From Candidatus Poribacteria bacterium (GTDB taxonomy: Bacteria; Poribacteria; WGA-4E; WGA-3G), in assembly GCA_028821605.1 (NCBI GenBank), contig JAPPFM010000041.1, positions 124,001 to 188,000 of the forward strand: a DNA stretch of 64,000 nt, written 5' to 3'. How positions within the stretch are numbered: position 1 is the first letter of the stretch; the number at the start of each line of letters is the position of its first letter. Below the pieces are notes generated by a model. It saw only the letters and a list, made by a program, of their open reading frames with translations, was not told where the DNA came from and did no database searches. Below, one piece after another: positions 6,093-14,687 of this stretch. The position numbers were made by a program, and so were the translations under genes.

Positions 6093-9000
6093 ATGCAGCA
6101 GAGCGATGCGCAACTCATTCAGCAGGTATTACAAGGGAACCAGGAAGCATTCAGTCCCTTAGTCAAGAAATATCAAAAAGGGGTTCACGCGTTGGCGTGG
6201 CGGAAAGTCGGTGATTTTCACATCGCACAAGAACTTACGCAGGACGCGTTTCTCAAGGCGTACCGGCAACTACGTACCTTGAAGGACCATAACGCGTTTA
6301 GCGGATGGCTTTACGTTATCGTCGCGCGCGAGTGCCTTGATTGGCTCCGAAAAAACCGCATACCCATGGAATCTTTAGATACTGCTGATTCAAACGAGGT
6401 GGACAAAGTGTCATATTCTCAATATGTAGCAGAAAAACAGGAAGCCGAAGCCGACGAAACGCGCCGCGAGGTCGTCAAGGAGCTGCTCAAGAAATTACCG
6501 GAAAGTGAACGGACGGTGATGACGCTCCATTATCTCGGCGAAATGACAATCAAAGCCATCAGTGAGTTTCTGGGTGTCTCCCAGAATACCGTCAAGAGCC
6601 GCCTCAGCCGCGCCCGTAACCGTTTGCGGAAAGAGGAAGACGTAATTCAGCAGAATCTCGGCAGCTTCCAACTCCCTGATAACTTAGCGGATAACATTAT
6701 GCAGGAAGTTTCACGTATAGCACCTGTTCCACCTGCAGTGAGTAAACCGGTCGCACCCTTAGCAGTCTCTGCTGCCTCCGCTATCTTGATTTTCTTAATG
6801 ATGGGTGTTGGCACGCAGTACCTCTCCCGTTTTCAAAAACCCTACAATCTGAGTGCCACCTCTGAACCAACTGTTGATATTATTGAGGCGGTTTTTGTTG
6901 TGGACTCTCCAGCAAAGCCTGCAGTTCGGAGTCAGGCGGGAAGCTCGGCTATCCCTGGTAAAAGTCCCGGCGCGGGTCAGAAACCCGACGAATCGCTGTT
7001 TGCCACACTGCCAGTCGATATGAGAGAAGTCTCAACGCCGAAGCCTCAGTGGACCCAAACTAAGGGTCCCGAAGGAGGAGTCGTCAACGACCTCTTCATG
7101 GCATCTAACGGCGACGTTTATGCCAGAGCAGGCGCGGATCTCTATAGACTAACAGACGATAGAAACGCGTGGATATCTGCTAATACGAACATGTCTATTA
7201 ATGGATCGTGGCAAATGACAGAACATGAGGATACCCTTTATGTCGTTTCCGGTACCGAAGTACTTGCTTCCGCAGATAGAGGTAGCACATGGAATTCATT
7301 GGGAACGCGTCCAGAAGGGCAATTGATTGGCACTATTATAACGGATGAGACCCTTGGAGCGCAAGCCAACATTACAATGTACTTGGGACTTGTTGATGGT
7401 GTATTCCACTCTGTAGATGCCGGTAAATCGTGGACATCTCTTACCGACGAAAACCTAACCGATAGGAAAATTCGGGCAATCACCGCTATAGAAAACACTG
7501 TCTTTGTCGGGACGGATAATGGCCTTTATCGCCACAGTTCAGGAGGCTGGGAGCAATTACCCGTAGGTGAAGTCGAGAATATCCTTGCATTGGCAAGTGC
7601 TGAGCACCGACTCTATGTTGCCGTTGGAGAGGAGATTGAAAATAAGAAGCTTTCGATCTCCGTGTCAATGTCGGAATCTAATACCGATCTGTCGCTTTAC
7701 CGTTCAACAGACCTCGGAGATTCGTGGCAAGCGATAGATTTCCCGAAAAAAACAGCTTCCGATTCCGAGGAAAACGCTGGATTTACTTTTGCCACTGGTG
7801 CTGGCACTCGACCAGTGGATGACAACTCAGAAATGGAAAAGACTGCCAGCGTCAAAATGGTGGCAGCACAGGAAAGACTTTTAGTCGTAGATGGCGTTGA
7901 GAGTTATTACTCAAGTGATGCAGGGGAAACATGGATATCTTTAGGTTTAGGTGACGCAGCTATAGGAAGTCCTGCCACCCGTGTCTTAGCGGCAGCTACA
8001 GGAGGTGATTCCACCGCTGTTATATCGGATGCGAACACCTTTTACAAAAGTAGTAGTCCATTGGGGATTCAACGCACGACCGATGGAGGCAAAACATGGC
8101 ATCCGTTTAACACTGGATTGATAAGAACTGGTGTAGACAAGTTGGTCTATGCCAATAATATGCTTTACGCAAAAACATGGGGAAAACTTGTTGGCTCGTT
8201 TGATGATGGTGAATCGTGGACCCCTGTTTTAGGTGGTCCTGAAATTCTCACGAGTATGATGAAATTTAACGATGTGCCCTATGTCAAAGGTGTTGAAGGG
8301 GGATCGCCTCAACTTTTCCGCGTATCTGCGGAGGATAATGGGTTAGTGCCAGTTCCCGGAATGCCAATTTTAGGGGGGATAGACCTTAAAGAGCTGATCT
8401 TTGAAGCCTTTGGAAACGTCCTTCCGGAACCCGTACAAGATGAACTTCAGGAAAACATTGAAGAAGGTAAGGGATTAAAACCTGAAGATTTCGATATGGA
8501 TCTACTCAGCACAGTTGCTAATGAGACTGTAGAGAAAGGTCTCGTTAAACTCTTTCAGGCATACTTTGGGAATTTCGCTGTCAGCGGTAGTACTTACTAT
8601 ATGGAATATGACCAGCAACTCCTCAGGTGGAAGCCCGGTATGACTGAATGGTTCAATACTGGCTTAGCGGATGCAGGTGAGTCTATTCATTCTATCGCTG
8701 ACATTCAAGATCAGGGTTCCCTTGATTTCAAAATCGCAGTTTCAGGTAAAAATGTTTACGTTGGCAAACGGGATGGACACCTCCTTCAATCGTTTGATGA
8801 AGGCGATACTTGGAACGATGTCACGACAGACCTCCCATTTTCTGTTACCCAATTCAAAGCTATCGCCTTCGCCGGACCAACGCTTTACGTGGCAACCGAT
8901 AAAGGTGTTACGTATTCAGGTGATGGGATCCGCTGGTACACGGCAACCGATGCGGAAGGCACGTCACCTGTCATAGAAAAAATGGCAGTGGACGGCACAA

Positions 9001-9170
9001 CGGTATACGGCGCAACTTGGCAACAGATATATCAATTGAAAGAGAATTCAAGCAGATGGGAACAAGTCACACCGGAAGTTCCGAGCGAGATTAGCTCGCT
9101 TGCTGTTGATGGCAGCACACTTTATGTAGGAACTACGGATCGCGGCGTGCTACGTTTCACGCTTGATTAG
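6093..9170 (+). CDS. Membrane-tethered ECF sigma factor fused to an Asp-box beta-propeller (paralogue 1)
   Basis: 1025 residues. Residues 1-90 are sigma region 2 (DFHIAQELTQDAFLKAYRQL, then FSGWLYVIVARECLDWLRKN). Residues 125-182 are region 4 with its helix-turn-helix (LPESERTVMTLHYLGEMT, then ISEFLGVSQNTVKSRLSRAR). After a conserved spacer (LGSFQLPDNLADNIM) comes one membrane helix at about 222-242 (SAASAILIFLMMGVG). The remaining 780 residues lie outside and hold a Pro/Gly linker, then seven canonical Asp-boxes such as SADRGSTW, STDLGDSW, SSDAGETW, TTDGGKTW and SFDEGDTW, with a helical insertion near 760-830. This would be a one-protein sensor: ligand outside, promoter recognition inside. 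No anti-sigma gene adjoins. Strong AGGAGG ribosome site. Related ECF-propeller fusions are known from Planctomycetes; the ligand is unknown. Confidence 0.93.
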   Translation: MQQSDAQLIQQVLQGNQEAFSPLVKKYQKGVHALAWRKVGDFHIAQELTQDAFLKAYRQLRTLKDHNAFSGWLYVIVARECLDWLRKNRIPMESLDTADSNEVDKVSYSQYVAEKQEAEADETRREVVKELLKKLPESERTVMTLHYLGEMTIKAISEFLGVSQNTVKSRLSRARNRLRKEEDVIQQNLGSFQLPDNLADNIMQEVSRIAPVPPAVSKPVAPLAVSAASAILIFLMMGVGTQYLSRFQKPYNLSATSEPTVDIIEAVFVVDSPAKPAVRSQAGSSAIPGKSPGAGQKPDESLFATLPVDMREVSTPKPQWTQTKGPEGGVVNDLFMASNGDVYARAGADLYRLTDDRNAWISANTNMSINGSWQMTEHEDTLYVVSGTEVLASADRGSTWNSLGTRPEGQLIGTIITDETLGAQANITMYLGLVDGVFHSVDAGKSWTSLTDENLTDRKIRAITAIENTVFVGTDNGLYRHSSGGWEQLPVGEVENILALASAEHRLYVAVGEEIENKKLSISVSMSESNTDLSLYRSTDLGDSWQAIDFPKKTASDSEENAGFTFATGAGTRPVDDNSEMEKTASVKMVAAQERLLVVDGVESYYSSDAGETWISLGLGDAAIGSPATRVLAAATGGDSTAVISDANTFYKSSSPLGIQRTTDGGKTWHPFNTGLIRTGVDKLVYANNMLYAKTWGKLVGSFDDGESWTPVLGGPEILTSMMKFNDVPYVKGVEGGSPQLFRVSAEDNGLVPVPGMPILGGIDLKELIFEAFGNVLPEPVQDELQENIEEGKGLKPEDFDMDLLSTVANETVEKGLVKLFQAYFGNFAVSGSTYYMEYDQQLLRWKPGMTEWFNTGLADAGESIHSIADIQDQGSLDFKIAVSGKNVYVGKRDGHLLQSFDEGDTWNDVTTDLPFSVTQFKAIAFAGPTLYVATDKGVTYSGDGIRWYTATDAEGTSPVIEKMAVDGTTVYGATWQQIYQLKENSSRWEQVTPEVPSEISSLAVDGSTLYVGTTDRGVLRFTLD

Positions 9171-9174
9171 TTTC

Positions 9175-9205
9175 GTAGGGGTTGGGTTCCCCAACCCTTA
9201 CCTAC
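9175..9205 (+). terminator. Hairpin after sigma-propeller fusion 1
   Basis: GGGTTGGG/CCCAACCC stem inside an outer GTAGG/CCTAC pairing, followed by AAAAAA rather than T. It sits five bases after the stop and may be a REP-like element that also limits read-through. Confidence 0.45.
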
Positions 9206-9226
9206 AAAAAATAAGGAAATTTAAAA

Positions 9227-10507
9227 ATGTTAAAAATAATTGAACGGTTAAAGATTCATTATCTCAGGTTGCACTTACAAGAAAAAACGATAACACTTTT
9301 GTTCACAACTGTATTGATGGTGATGGGTTTACAACTGCCCCTCCACGCAGACACAAATCAGTTTCTCTTTGATATGGACGCGATTAAAGATCCGGGCAGT
9401 TTGGCGGTGAAACTTGCAGACACGCGCGCACCGGTGTCCCAATTGATTGCATCGCAATTGTCCGAAGATATACAGAGGCTGTTAGTTGGGTACGATGGCG
9501 CAAGCGATCCGTCTCCGAAGCTGCAGAAGGTACTGCTTGCAGAGCTGAATCGGCTCCTTCAAGCGGGTCCCCTCTATGATCCCGAACTATTCGCTGATAT
9601 TGAATTCAATAAACAGATGCAGACACTCATTGCCCAAAATCCAAAAAGTAGAGAAGCATTGGTTCGCCTAAACCGATTCCTCTTGGCGGCTGCTTATCCT
9701 TATGAACTCGCAGCACCTATAGCGCAACAGGACGCTAAGCGTTCTAAAGGGATTGAGGCATGTAGAGAGAATTTGAGACAGATAAAACTGGCGCGTGAGA
9801 ATTATCGCGTTTCCAATGCAGATACAGATCCGCAATGGCTTTCCGAACTTGCTCCACAATATTTGGAGAAGGAAGTGCTTCTCTGTCCTGCAGACTCAAC
9901 AGTAGGAACTCCCGGCGTTCTCACCGACGATGCGTCGGATCCAACGCTGCCGTGTAGTTATCTCTATGAGATGCGTCCTTCTAAAAAAGCGGATCAGGAA
10001 ACGCTGTGGATGCAGGAAGGTGATATGACTCCCATCGTTCGGTGTGAACATCATCGCCTCAACTTAAGTGTTGCTGGGAAACTCTATAGAAACGGACCGC
10101 AAAGAACTATCTATAATAGCAACAAGACAGAGTATTCTGCCTTATCTGACTTTTTACGGGACTTACGGGCACAACATGGAGAGAATTTTTTCAAAACCCA
10201 AACAGTCAGAGAGAAAATTAAGGAAGCGACTGAGACGTTGGTACTCAAACACTTGCCTAAGGTAATCAATCGTATGGAGGTGAGTATCCTTGAACAAGTT
10301 AAACCGCAGCTGGAGGCACAATTTGGAAAGGGTATTCTTGAGACACAAATGGGTGTGAATATCCTCCAACAAGTGACCGTGCAGATGAAAGATCAGATTA
10401 AGGAAAAACTACAGTCGCAACTACAATCGCACCTTGGGGAAGAATTTCTTAAAACGGAAGAGGGGAAGGACATCCTTGAGCAGCTATCGGTGTTGATGTC
10501 TCCTTGA
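9227..10507 (+). CDS. Secreted protein with a pseudopilin-like domain and helical C-terminus
   Basis: 426 residues. The N-terminus has a basic segment and a hydrophobic stretch (TITLLFTTVLMVMGLQLPLHA) that reads as a signal peptide ending near residue 41. A middle part (about 175-265) has CRENLRQIKLARENY, WLSELAPQYL, LLCPADS and a later SYLYEM. These resemble the globular part of type II secretion pseudopilins and DUF1559 prepilin-like proteins, but the class III prepilin leader is absent. The last 120 residues are amphipathic helices with a loose repeat (FFKTQTVREKIKE, GILETQMGVNILQQV, EFLKTEEGKDILEQL). AAGGA ribosome site. It lies between sigma fusion 1 and an ABC-2 permease. Function unknown. 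Confidence 0.75.
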   Translation: MLKIIERLKIHYLRLHLQEKTITLLFTTVLMVMGLQLPLHADTNQFLFDMDAIKDPGSLAVKLADTRAPVSQLIASQLSEDIQRLLVGYDGASDPSPKLQKVLLAELNRLLQAGPLYDPELFADIEFNKQMQTLIAQNPKSREALVRLNRFLLAAAYPYELAAPIAQQDAKRSKGIEACRENLRQIKLARENYRVSNADTDPQWLSELAPQYLEKEVLLCPADSTVGTPGVLTDDASDPTLPCSYLYEMRPSKKADQETLWMQEGDMTPIVRCEHHRLNLSVAGKLYRNGPQRTIYNSNKTEYSALSDFLRDLRAQHGENFFKTQTVREKIKEATETLVLKHLPKVINRMEVSILEQVKPQLEAQFGKGILETQMGVNILQQVTVQMKDQIKEKLQSQLQSHLGEEFLKTEEGKDILEQLSVLMSP

Positions 10508-10618
10508 CGTGTCATTGCCTTTCCCAGCTCCGTTGGCGAGGATACATGAAGATTCAGAATTTATAGTAAAACCCGAAAATAAGAGGGCACTTTGGAAAAC
10601 ACAAAACACTTCACCACC

Positions 10619-10647
10619 GCTGGCGAGGTTTGGAACCTCGCCTTTTA
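10619..10647 (+). repeat. GCTGGCGAGG hairpin repeat
   Basis: GGCGAGGTT/AACCTCGCC forms a 9-base stem with a 3-base loop followed by TTTT, so it can act as a terminator for the secreted protein gene. The same hairpin forms the core of family 1 copies A, F and H. Confidence 0.55.
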
Positions 10648-10693
10648 CAAAAGATCAAAAGGTTAAGAAATAAAAAATAGAGGAGAAATTACG

Positions 10694-12124
10694 ATGCTAA
10701 TGACATTGATTCAGAAAGAGATTATGCACCACATTTTGAGCGTCCGTTTCGTCGCGCTCTTGCTGATGTGTGTGTTGCTTATTCCACTTACGCTTTCTAT
10801 CGGTTATCGAAATTATCAACAGAACCTTGTTGATTACCAAGAAGCCGTTAAATTGGCAAACATTGAGGAAGCAAAGATGAACCCGAAGATGGAACTGAAG
10901 CCGGAGTTGGAAGTTTCTAAACTTTTCCTCAAGCCGACACCGCTGAGCGTTTTCGCAAACGGATTAGGGGATGCCCTGCCGAGTTATCTTGGAATGACGC
11001 GCAATGGAATTACACAAGGTGCTCCAGCTTTGGTTTCAGATTCTCTTTCTTACCTTTTGGGACATCTTGATTTGCTATTTCTTGTAGGTACTGTTTTCAG
11101 TTTGCTTGCACTCTTGTTTACTTTTGATGCTGTTGCTGGGGAAAGAGAAGCCGGAACACTTCGGATTACGCTATCAAATTCCTTGCCGCGCGACCTCTTC
11201 CTATGGAGTAAGCTGATCGGTGGTTACTTAGTGTTCGTCGTTCCATTCTTGATATCACTGCTATTCGGTTTACTGATGCTTGTTTGGCAAGGTTTTCCGC
11301 TTGGGGAGTCTGAAATTTTTCCACGGGTGGTGAGTCTAACTGTCGTTTCGCTACTCTACATTGGGGTTTTCTTCGCAATTGGAACGGTTATTTCTACCTA
11401 TTTAGATAATTCCAAGACCGCGCTGATTATCGCATTTACGGTTTGGGTGTTCGCCGTACTTATTACACCGCGTGTTGGGTTCCTCGCGGCGAAATTCATC
11501 GCGCCGACCCAAACATCGCAGAGTGTCTATCTTGAAAAGACGGCTCTCCGTGAGAATTTCAATGCAGAACTTGAAGAAAAGAAAGCGAAGATACACCAAG
11601 AATTCTGGAAAAATCGTCAGCAGCCTTCCTTTGATGAACAGATAGCGAACACTCTTGCTGGGGGCATCAGTGATGTGGATAAAGAGGTGCAACCGGTTGA
11701 GGAGGAATTTCGGCAGAAATTCAAGGAGAGTGCTGACGAAATAGATCGACGTTACAAACGGGACAAAGCGCGGCAAGAATCTGTAGGTGAAACGCTTTCT
11801 CGGATCACACCCACATCTTCGCTCATCTATCTCACAACAAATTTAACCCAGACCGGAAAGACAAAAAGAGACAATTACTTTCAAGCGGGTCATCGCTATT
11901 ATGATGCGCTTGATACGGATTGGTTTAGCAAAGTTGTAGATCATATCTCTATGAGAATGATGACAGCAGAAGATACCGTTACAATCACACAACCACCCTC
12001 TTTAGAAATTATGGCCTTAGGCGAGGTGCTCCGTCAATCAATGGTGGACCTCCTATTGCTCTGTTTTTTTGCAGTGGTATTGACTACGGTGGCGTTCCTA
12101 AAATTCTTCCGCTCCGATATTTAA
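10694..12124 (+). CDS. ABC-2 type transporter permease (paralogue 1)
   Basis: 476 residues. One N-terminal helix (FVALLLMCVLLIPLTLSIGY) is followed by an extracytoplasmic stretch of about 75 residues. Next come LLFLVGTVFSLLALLFTFDA and the family motif AGEREAGTLR, then three further helices (around 175-260), a large extracytoplasmic loop rich in charged residues (about 275-430) and a C-terminal helix (LLLLCFFAVVLTTVAFL). The plan matches ABC-2/DUF3526-type permeases. No ATPase gene is within the window, so the nucleotide-binding partner must be encoded elsewhere. An AGAGGAG ribosome site precedes the ATG. The second copy at 12707 has exactly the same length. Confidence 0.88.
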   Translation: MLMTLIQKEIMHHILSVRFVALLLMCVLLIPLTLSIGYRNYQQNLVDYQEAVKLANIEEAKMNPKMELKPELEVSKLFLKPTPLSVFANGLGDALPSYLGMTRNGITQGAPALVSDSLSYLLGHLDLLFLVGTVFSLLALLFTFDAVAGEREAGTLRITLSNSLPRDLFLWSKLIGGYLVFVVPFLISLLFGLLMLVWQGFPLGESEIFPRVVSLTVVSLLYIGVFFAIGTVISTYLDNSKTALIIAFTVWVFAVLITPRVGFLAAKFIAPTQTSQSVYLEKTALRENFNAELEEKKAKIHQEFWKNRQQPSFDEQIANTLAGGISDVDKEVQPVEEEFRQKFKESADEIDRRYKRDKARQESVGETLSRITPTSSLIYLTTNLTQTGKTKRDNYFQAGHRYYDALDTDWFSKVVDHISMRMMTAEDTVTITQPPSLEIMALGEVLRQSMVDLLLLCFFAVVLTTVAFLKFFRSDI

Positions 12125-12130
12125 AACAAT

Positions 12131-12602
12131 TTAGGACTTACACAAAATCAACGAATTACTTCTATTCCGACGTGATAGGTTCAGTTAGGGGACCGCACCA
12201 TAAGTGTCAATTTTAAAAAACGCATCATAGCATTGTAGGTTGGGTTGAGCGGAGCCGAGAAAAATGGTATGGACACTCCAAGCACATTTTACCACTCCAT
12301 ACGGTTCTATCAATCAAGGAAATAGCGAAACCCAACGCAAACCTACTGCCATGTTTCCAGCACTTGATGCAAAGAATGTTGGGTTTCGCTGGGTTTCTCT
12401 ATGCCTACGCGGGTCTATGAGGTTTGATGTATTTTGAAATATCTACCTTTGATTTTTAACACCGCTCAACCCAACCTACGGGACTCCGGACACACTAAAT
12501 TGACCCTTATGATGGTGCGGTTAGGGAATTTAGTCTGGGGTTAGACTAAATCCGTTCCTTGTATTACATTCCGCACCTACCGGGGAAGTGCGTAAGTCCT
12601 AA
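12131..12602 (+). repeat. MITE-like repeat, family 1 copy D (contains a nested family 2 element)
   Basis: The left end TTAGGACTTACACA (12131) and right end GTGCGTAAGTCCTAA (near 12588-12602) are inverted copies. At 472 bases it is the longest copy, because a complete family 2 element sits inside. The flanks of that inner element also show inverted similarity (CCGCACCATAAGTGTCAATT against AATTGACCCTTATGATGGTG). It fills the gap between the two permease genes. Confidence 0.65.
12235..12479 (+). repeat. MITE-like repeat, family 2 copy 2
   Basis: A 245-base element from GTAGGTTGGGTTGAGCGGA to CCGCTCAACCCAACCTAC. Both ends carry the matching change of A to G or T to C relative to the other copies, so the end pairing is preserved. 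It is nested in family 1 copy D. Confidence 0.75.
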
Positions 12603-12706
12603 AAAATTGATTAGTGATAGCCAAATCAATTCGGGAAAAGATAGAGAGAAACCCAACCTCCAAAAGATCAAACGATGAAAAAATAAAAAACAGAGGAGAA
12701 ATTACG

Positions 12707-14137
12707 ATGCTAATGACCTTGATACAAAAAGAGATTATGCACCACATTTTGAGCGTCCGGTTCGTCGCGCTTCTGTTAATGTGCCTTTTGCTCGTTCCGC
12801 TCACCCTTTCGATCAATTACCGTAGGTATAGCCAGAACCTTGTAGACTACCAAGAGTCGATCAAACGCGAACAGACAGAGGCGAAAGAAAATCCTCCGAA
12901 CGCGTCGGACCCGAACACAGAGGTTTCCAAGTTGTTCCTCAAACCTACACCTTTGAGTGTCTTTGCGAACGGTTTAGAGGATGCGCTTCCGACGTATCTT
13001 GGAATGACGCGTAATGGGGTCCGGCAAGGTTCAGCAGGGGTTTCTCAAGCATCCGTTGCGTATGTCTTAGGAAATCTTGATTTCCTGTTTATCGTAGGGA
13101 CAGTTTTCAGTCTGTTGGCACTTCTGTTTACTTTTGATGCTGTAGCAGGGGAGCGGGAGGCGGGAACTCTTCGGATAAACCTGTCAAACCCTCTTCCGCG
13201 AGATGTATTCTTGTGGAGCAAACTGATTGGCGGATACATTGTGTTTGTCGTTCCGTTCTTGGTGTCTTTCCTCTTAGGGTTGCTCTTGCTGGTCTGGCAA
13301 GGCTTTCCGCTCGGTGAGCTCAAAGTCGCACTACCCGTTTTGGGTTTGACGGTTATCTCGCTCCTCTATATTGCTGTGTTTTTTGCGATAGGTGTGGTCA
13401 TTTCAACCTATCTGGACAATGCCAAGACAGCACTGATTGTCGCTTTTACGTTTTGGGTGCTTGCCGTGCTGATCGCACCACGCGGGGCGTTTGTCGTTGC
13501 TAAACTCGTCGCACCCACTCGGACACAGCAGGCTGTTTATATGGAAAAAACGGTGCTTCGTAACAATCTGACGAAAGATAGGGACGAAAAAATTATGAAA
13601 AAAATGACTGAAACTTTCGCCGGTAGCGAAGGTATCCATATTCGCTCAGACGACGAAAGAATCGATGAAATCAAAAAGCCGATCAATGAACAGTTTCGAC
13701 AGGAATTCCAGAATCAAACGGACAAAATTGACAGGGACTATCAGCGTGAGAAGGATCGGCAAGAATATGTTGGAGAAACACTTTCTCGGATCGCGCCAAC
13801 ATCCTCTCTAACATACATTGCTATGAACCTCACGCAAACGGGTAAGTTGAAAAGGGACGGCTATTTCCAAACGGGTGAGCGGTACTATAGTCAACTTGAT
13901 GACTCTTATTTCAGCGAAGTTTCAGACGATGTACTGGGGCAGGTGATGCAGTTAATGAATCGGATGAACGATTCTTCTGAATCCGAAACAGAAAAAATAC
14001 CACCGCCGCCAACCCTGACGGAGCCTTCTTTATCGGACACATTGCGTCGCTCTGCGGTGGATGTACTCTTACTCGGTTTTTTCGCTTTGGCGTTTACAAC
14101 GGTGGCATTTCTGAAGTTCTTCCGTTCCGATATTTGA
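12707..14137 (+). CDS. ABC-2 type transporter permease (paralogue 2)
   Basis: 476 residues, the same length as the permease at 10694 and very similar throughout (both begin MLMTLIQKEIMHHILSVRF and end TTVAFLKFFRSDI). The ATG at 12707 is chosen because it aligns with the paralogue and has the same AGAGGAG site at the same spacing; an upstream in-frame start at 12614 would add residues the paralogue lacks. Membrane helices and the AGEREAGTLR motif are in the same places. The two copies differ most in the outer loop at about 275-430. No ATPase is adjacent. It probably arose by tandem duplication of permease plus leader. Confidence 0.88.
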   Translation: MLMTLIQKEIMHHILSVRFVALLLMCLLLVPLTLSINYRRYSQNLVDYQESIKREQTEAKENPPNASDPNTEVSKLFLKPTPLSVFANGLEDALPTYLGMTRNGVRQGSAGVSQASVAYVLGNLDFLFIVGTVFSLLALLFTFDAVAGEREAGTLRINLSNPLPRDVFLWSKLIGGYIVFVVPFLVSFLLGLLLLVWQGFPLGELKVALPVLGLTVISLLYIAVFFAIGVVISTYLDNAKTALIVAFTFWVLAVLIAPRGAFVVAKLVAPTRTQQAVYMEKTVLRNNLTKDRDEKIMKKMTETFAGSEGIHIRSDDERIDEIKKPINEQFRQEFQNQTDKIDRDYQREKDRQEYVGETLSRIAPTSSLTYIAMNLTQTGKLKRDGYFQTGERYYSQLDDSYFSEVSDDVLGQVMQLMNRMNDSSESETEKIPPPPTLTEPSLSDTLRRSAVDVLLLGFFALAFTTVAFLKFFRSDI

Positions 14138-14289
14138 TTGAGGGATGCTTTAGCCCCAGTTGACGAAGTTTCTGCGGAAATACCGAAGCAAACACCCGCT
14201 ATCCCGTCGGTGTATAAGTAATTGTGAGCTTTACTCTATTATTTACCCCAAGTTGCGACCTACAAGATTTTAGTTATGAAACCTGGGTC

Positions 14290-14351
14290 TTTGTAGCGTA
14301 AACTTTCAGTTTGCGCACGCAGAAGCACAGACTAACAGTCTATGCTACAAA
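14290..14351 (+). repeat. Inverted repeat TTTGTAGC/GCTACAAA
   Basis: TTTGTAGC at 14290 pairs with GCTACAAA at 14344-14351, with inner partly paired segments (AACTTTCAGTTTGCG against AGACTAACAGTCT). A further GCTACAAAGG follows near 14376. It lies in the 550-base gap between permease 2 and sigma fusion 2, whose remaining content is a possible gene relic and promoter P5. Confidence 0.45.
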
Positions 14352-14443
14352 AACCAGCACAATCTAACACATTCTGCTACAAAGGTAGCAACTTAGGTTA
14401 TTATTTAACCAAAACCCTCTTACGTTAGAAAGGCTTGAAAACG

Positions 14444-14605
14444 CTAATGACAATTGAAGTTCCGCGCGCTCATCAGATCTTTGTAAATGCTCGTGCTATC
14501 CTTTGGCGCGATTGTTTTCCACCCTTCCAACATTGCCGTTACACCGTTCTCCTCTCCTTTAATCGCTTCTGGTAGTGTCAGTTTCCTAACCCTGATTCCC
14601 CTATC
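14444..14605 (-). pseudogene. Possible short coding relic
   Basis: Read on the minus strand, about 50 codons are open and end in TAG at 14444-14446. The peptide contains RKLTLPEAIKGEENG, AMLEGWKTIAPKDSTS and IYKDLMSARNF, which has protein-like composition. There is no ribosome site, and the frame runs into promoter P5 on its 5' side. It may be the 3' remnant of a displaced gene or chance. I do not recognise the family. Confidence 0.25.
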
Positions 14606-14615
14606 GGAAAAATAA

Positions 14616-14646
14616 TGCAACCTTTTAATACTCAGAATTCGTCACT
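14616..14646 (+). promoter_or_regulatory. ECF-type promoter P5 (sigma-propeller fusion 2)
   Basis: TGCAACC at 14616 and CGTCACT at 14640, with the same 24-base offset although the bases between differ from P1-P4. That the two boxes and their spacing are retained while the spacer changes argues for selection. The fusion ATG is 42 bases downstream. Confidence 0.7.
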
Positions 14647-14687
14647 TTTAACAAAAGATAGGCGAGGCGATTTCGGAGGGGCTTGTA

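Noticed and set aside
10560-10693. Possible complete family 1 repeat before the first permease gene
   Set aside because: Only the GGCGAGG hairpin is present; neither end sequence could be found, so it is listed as a hairpin repeat only.
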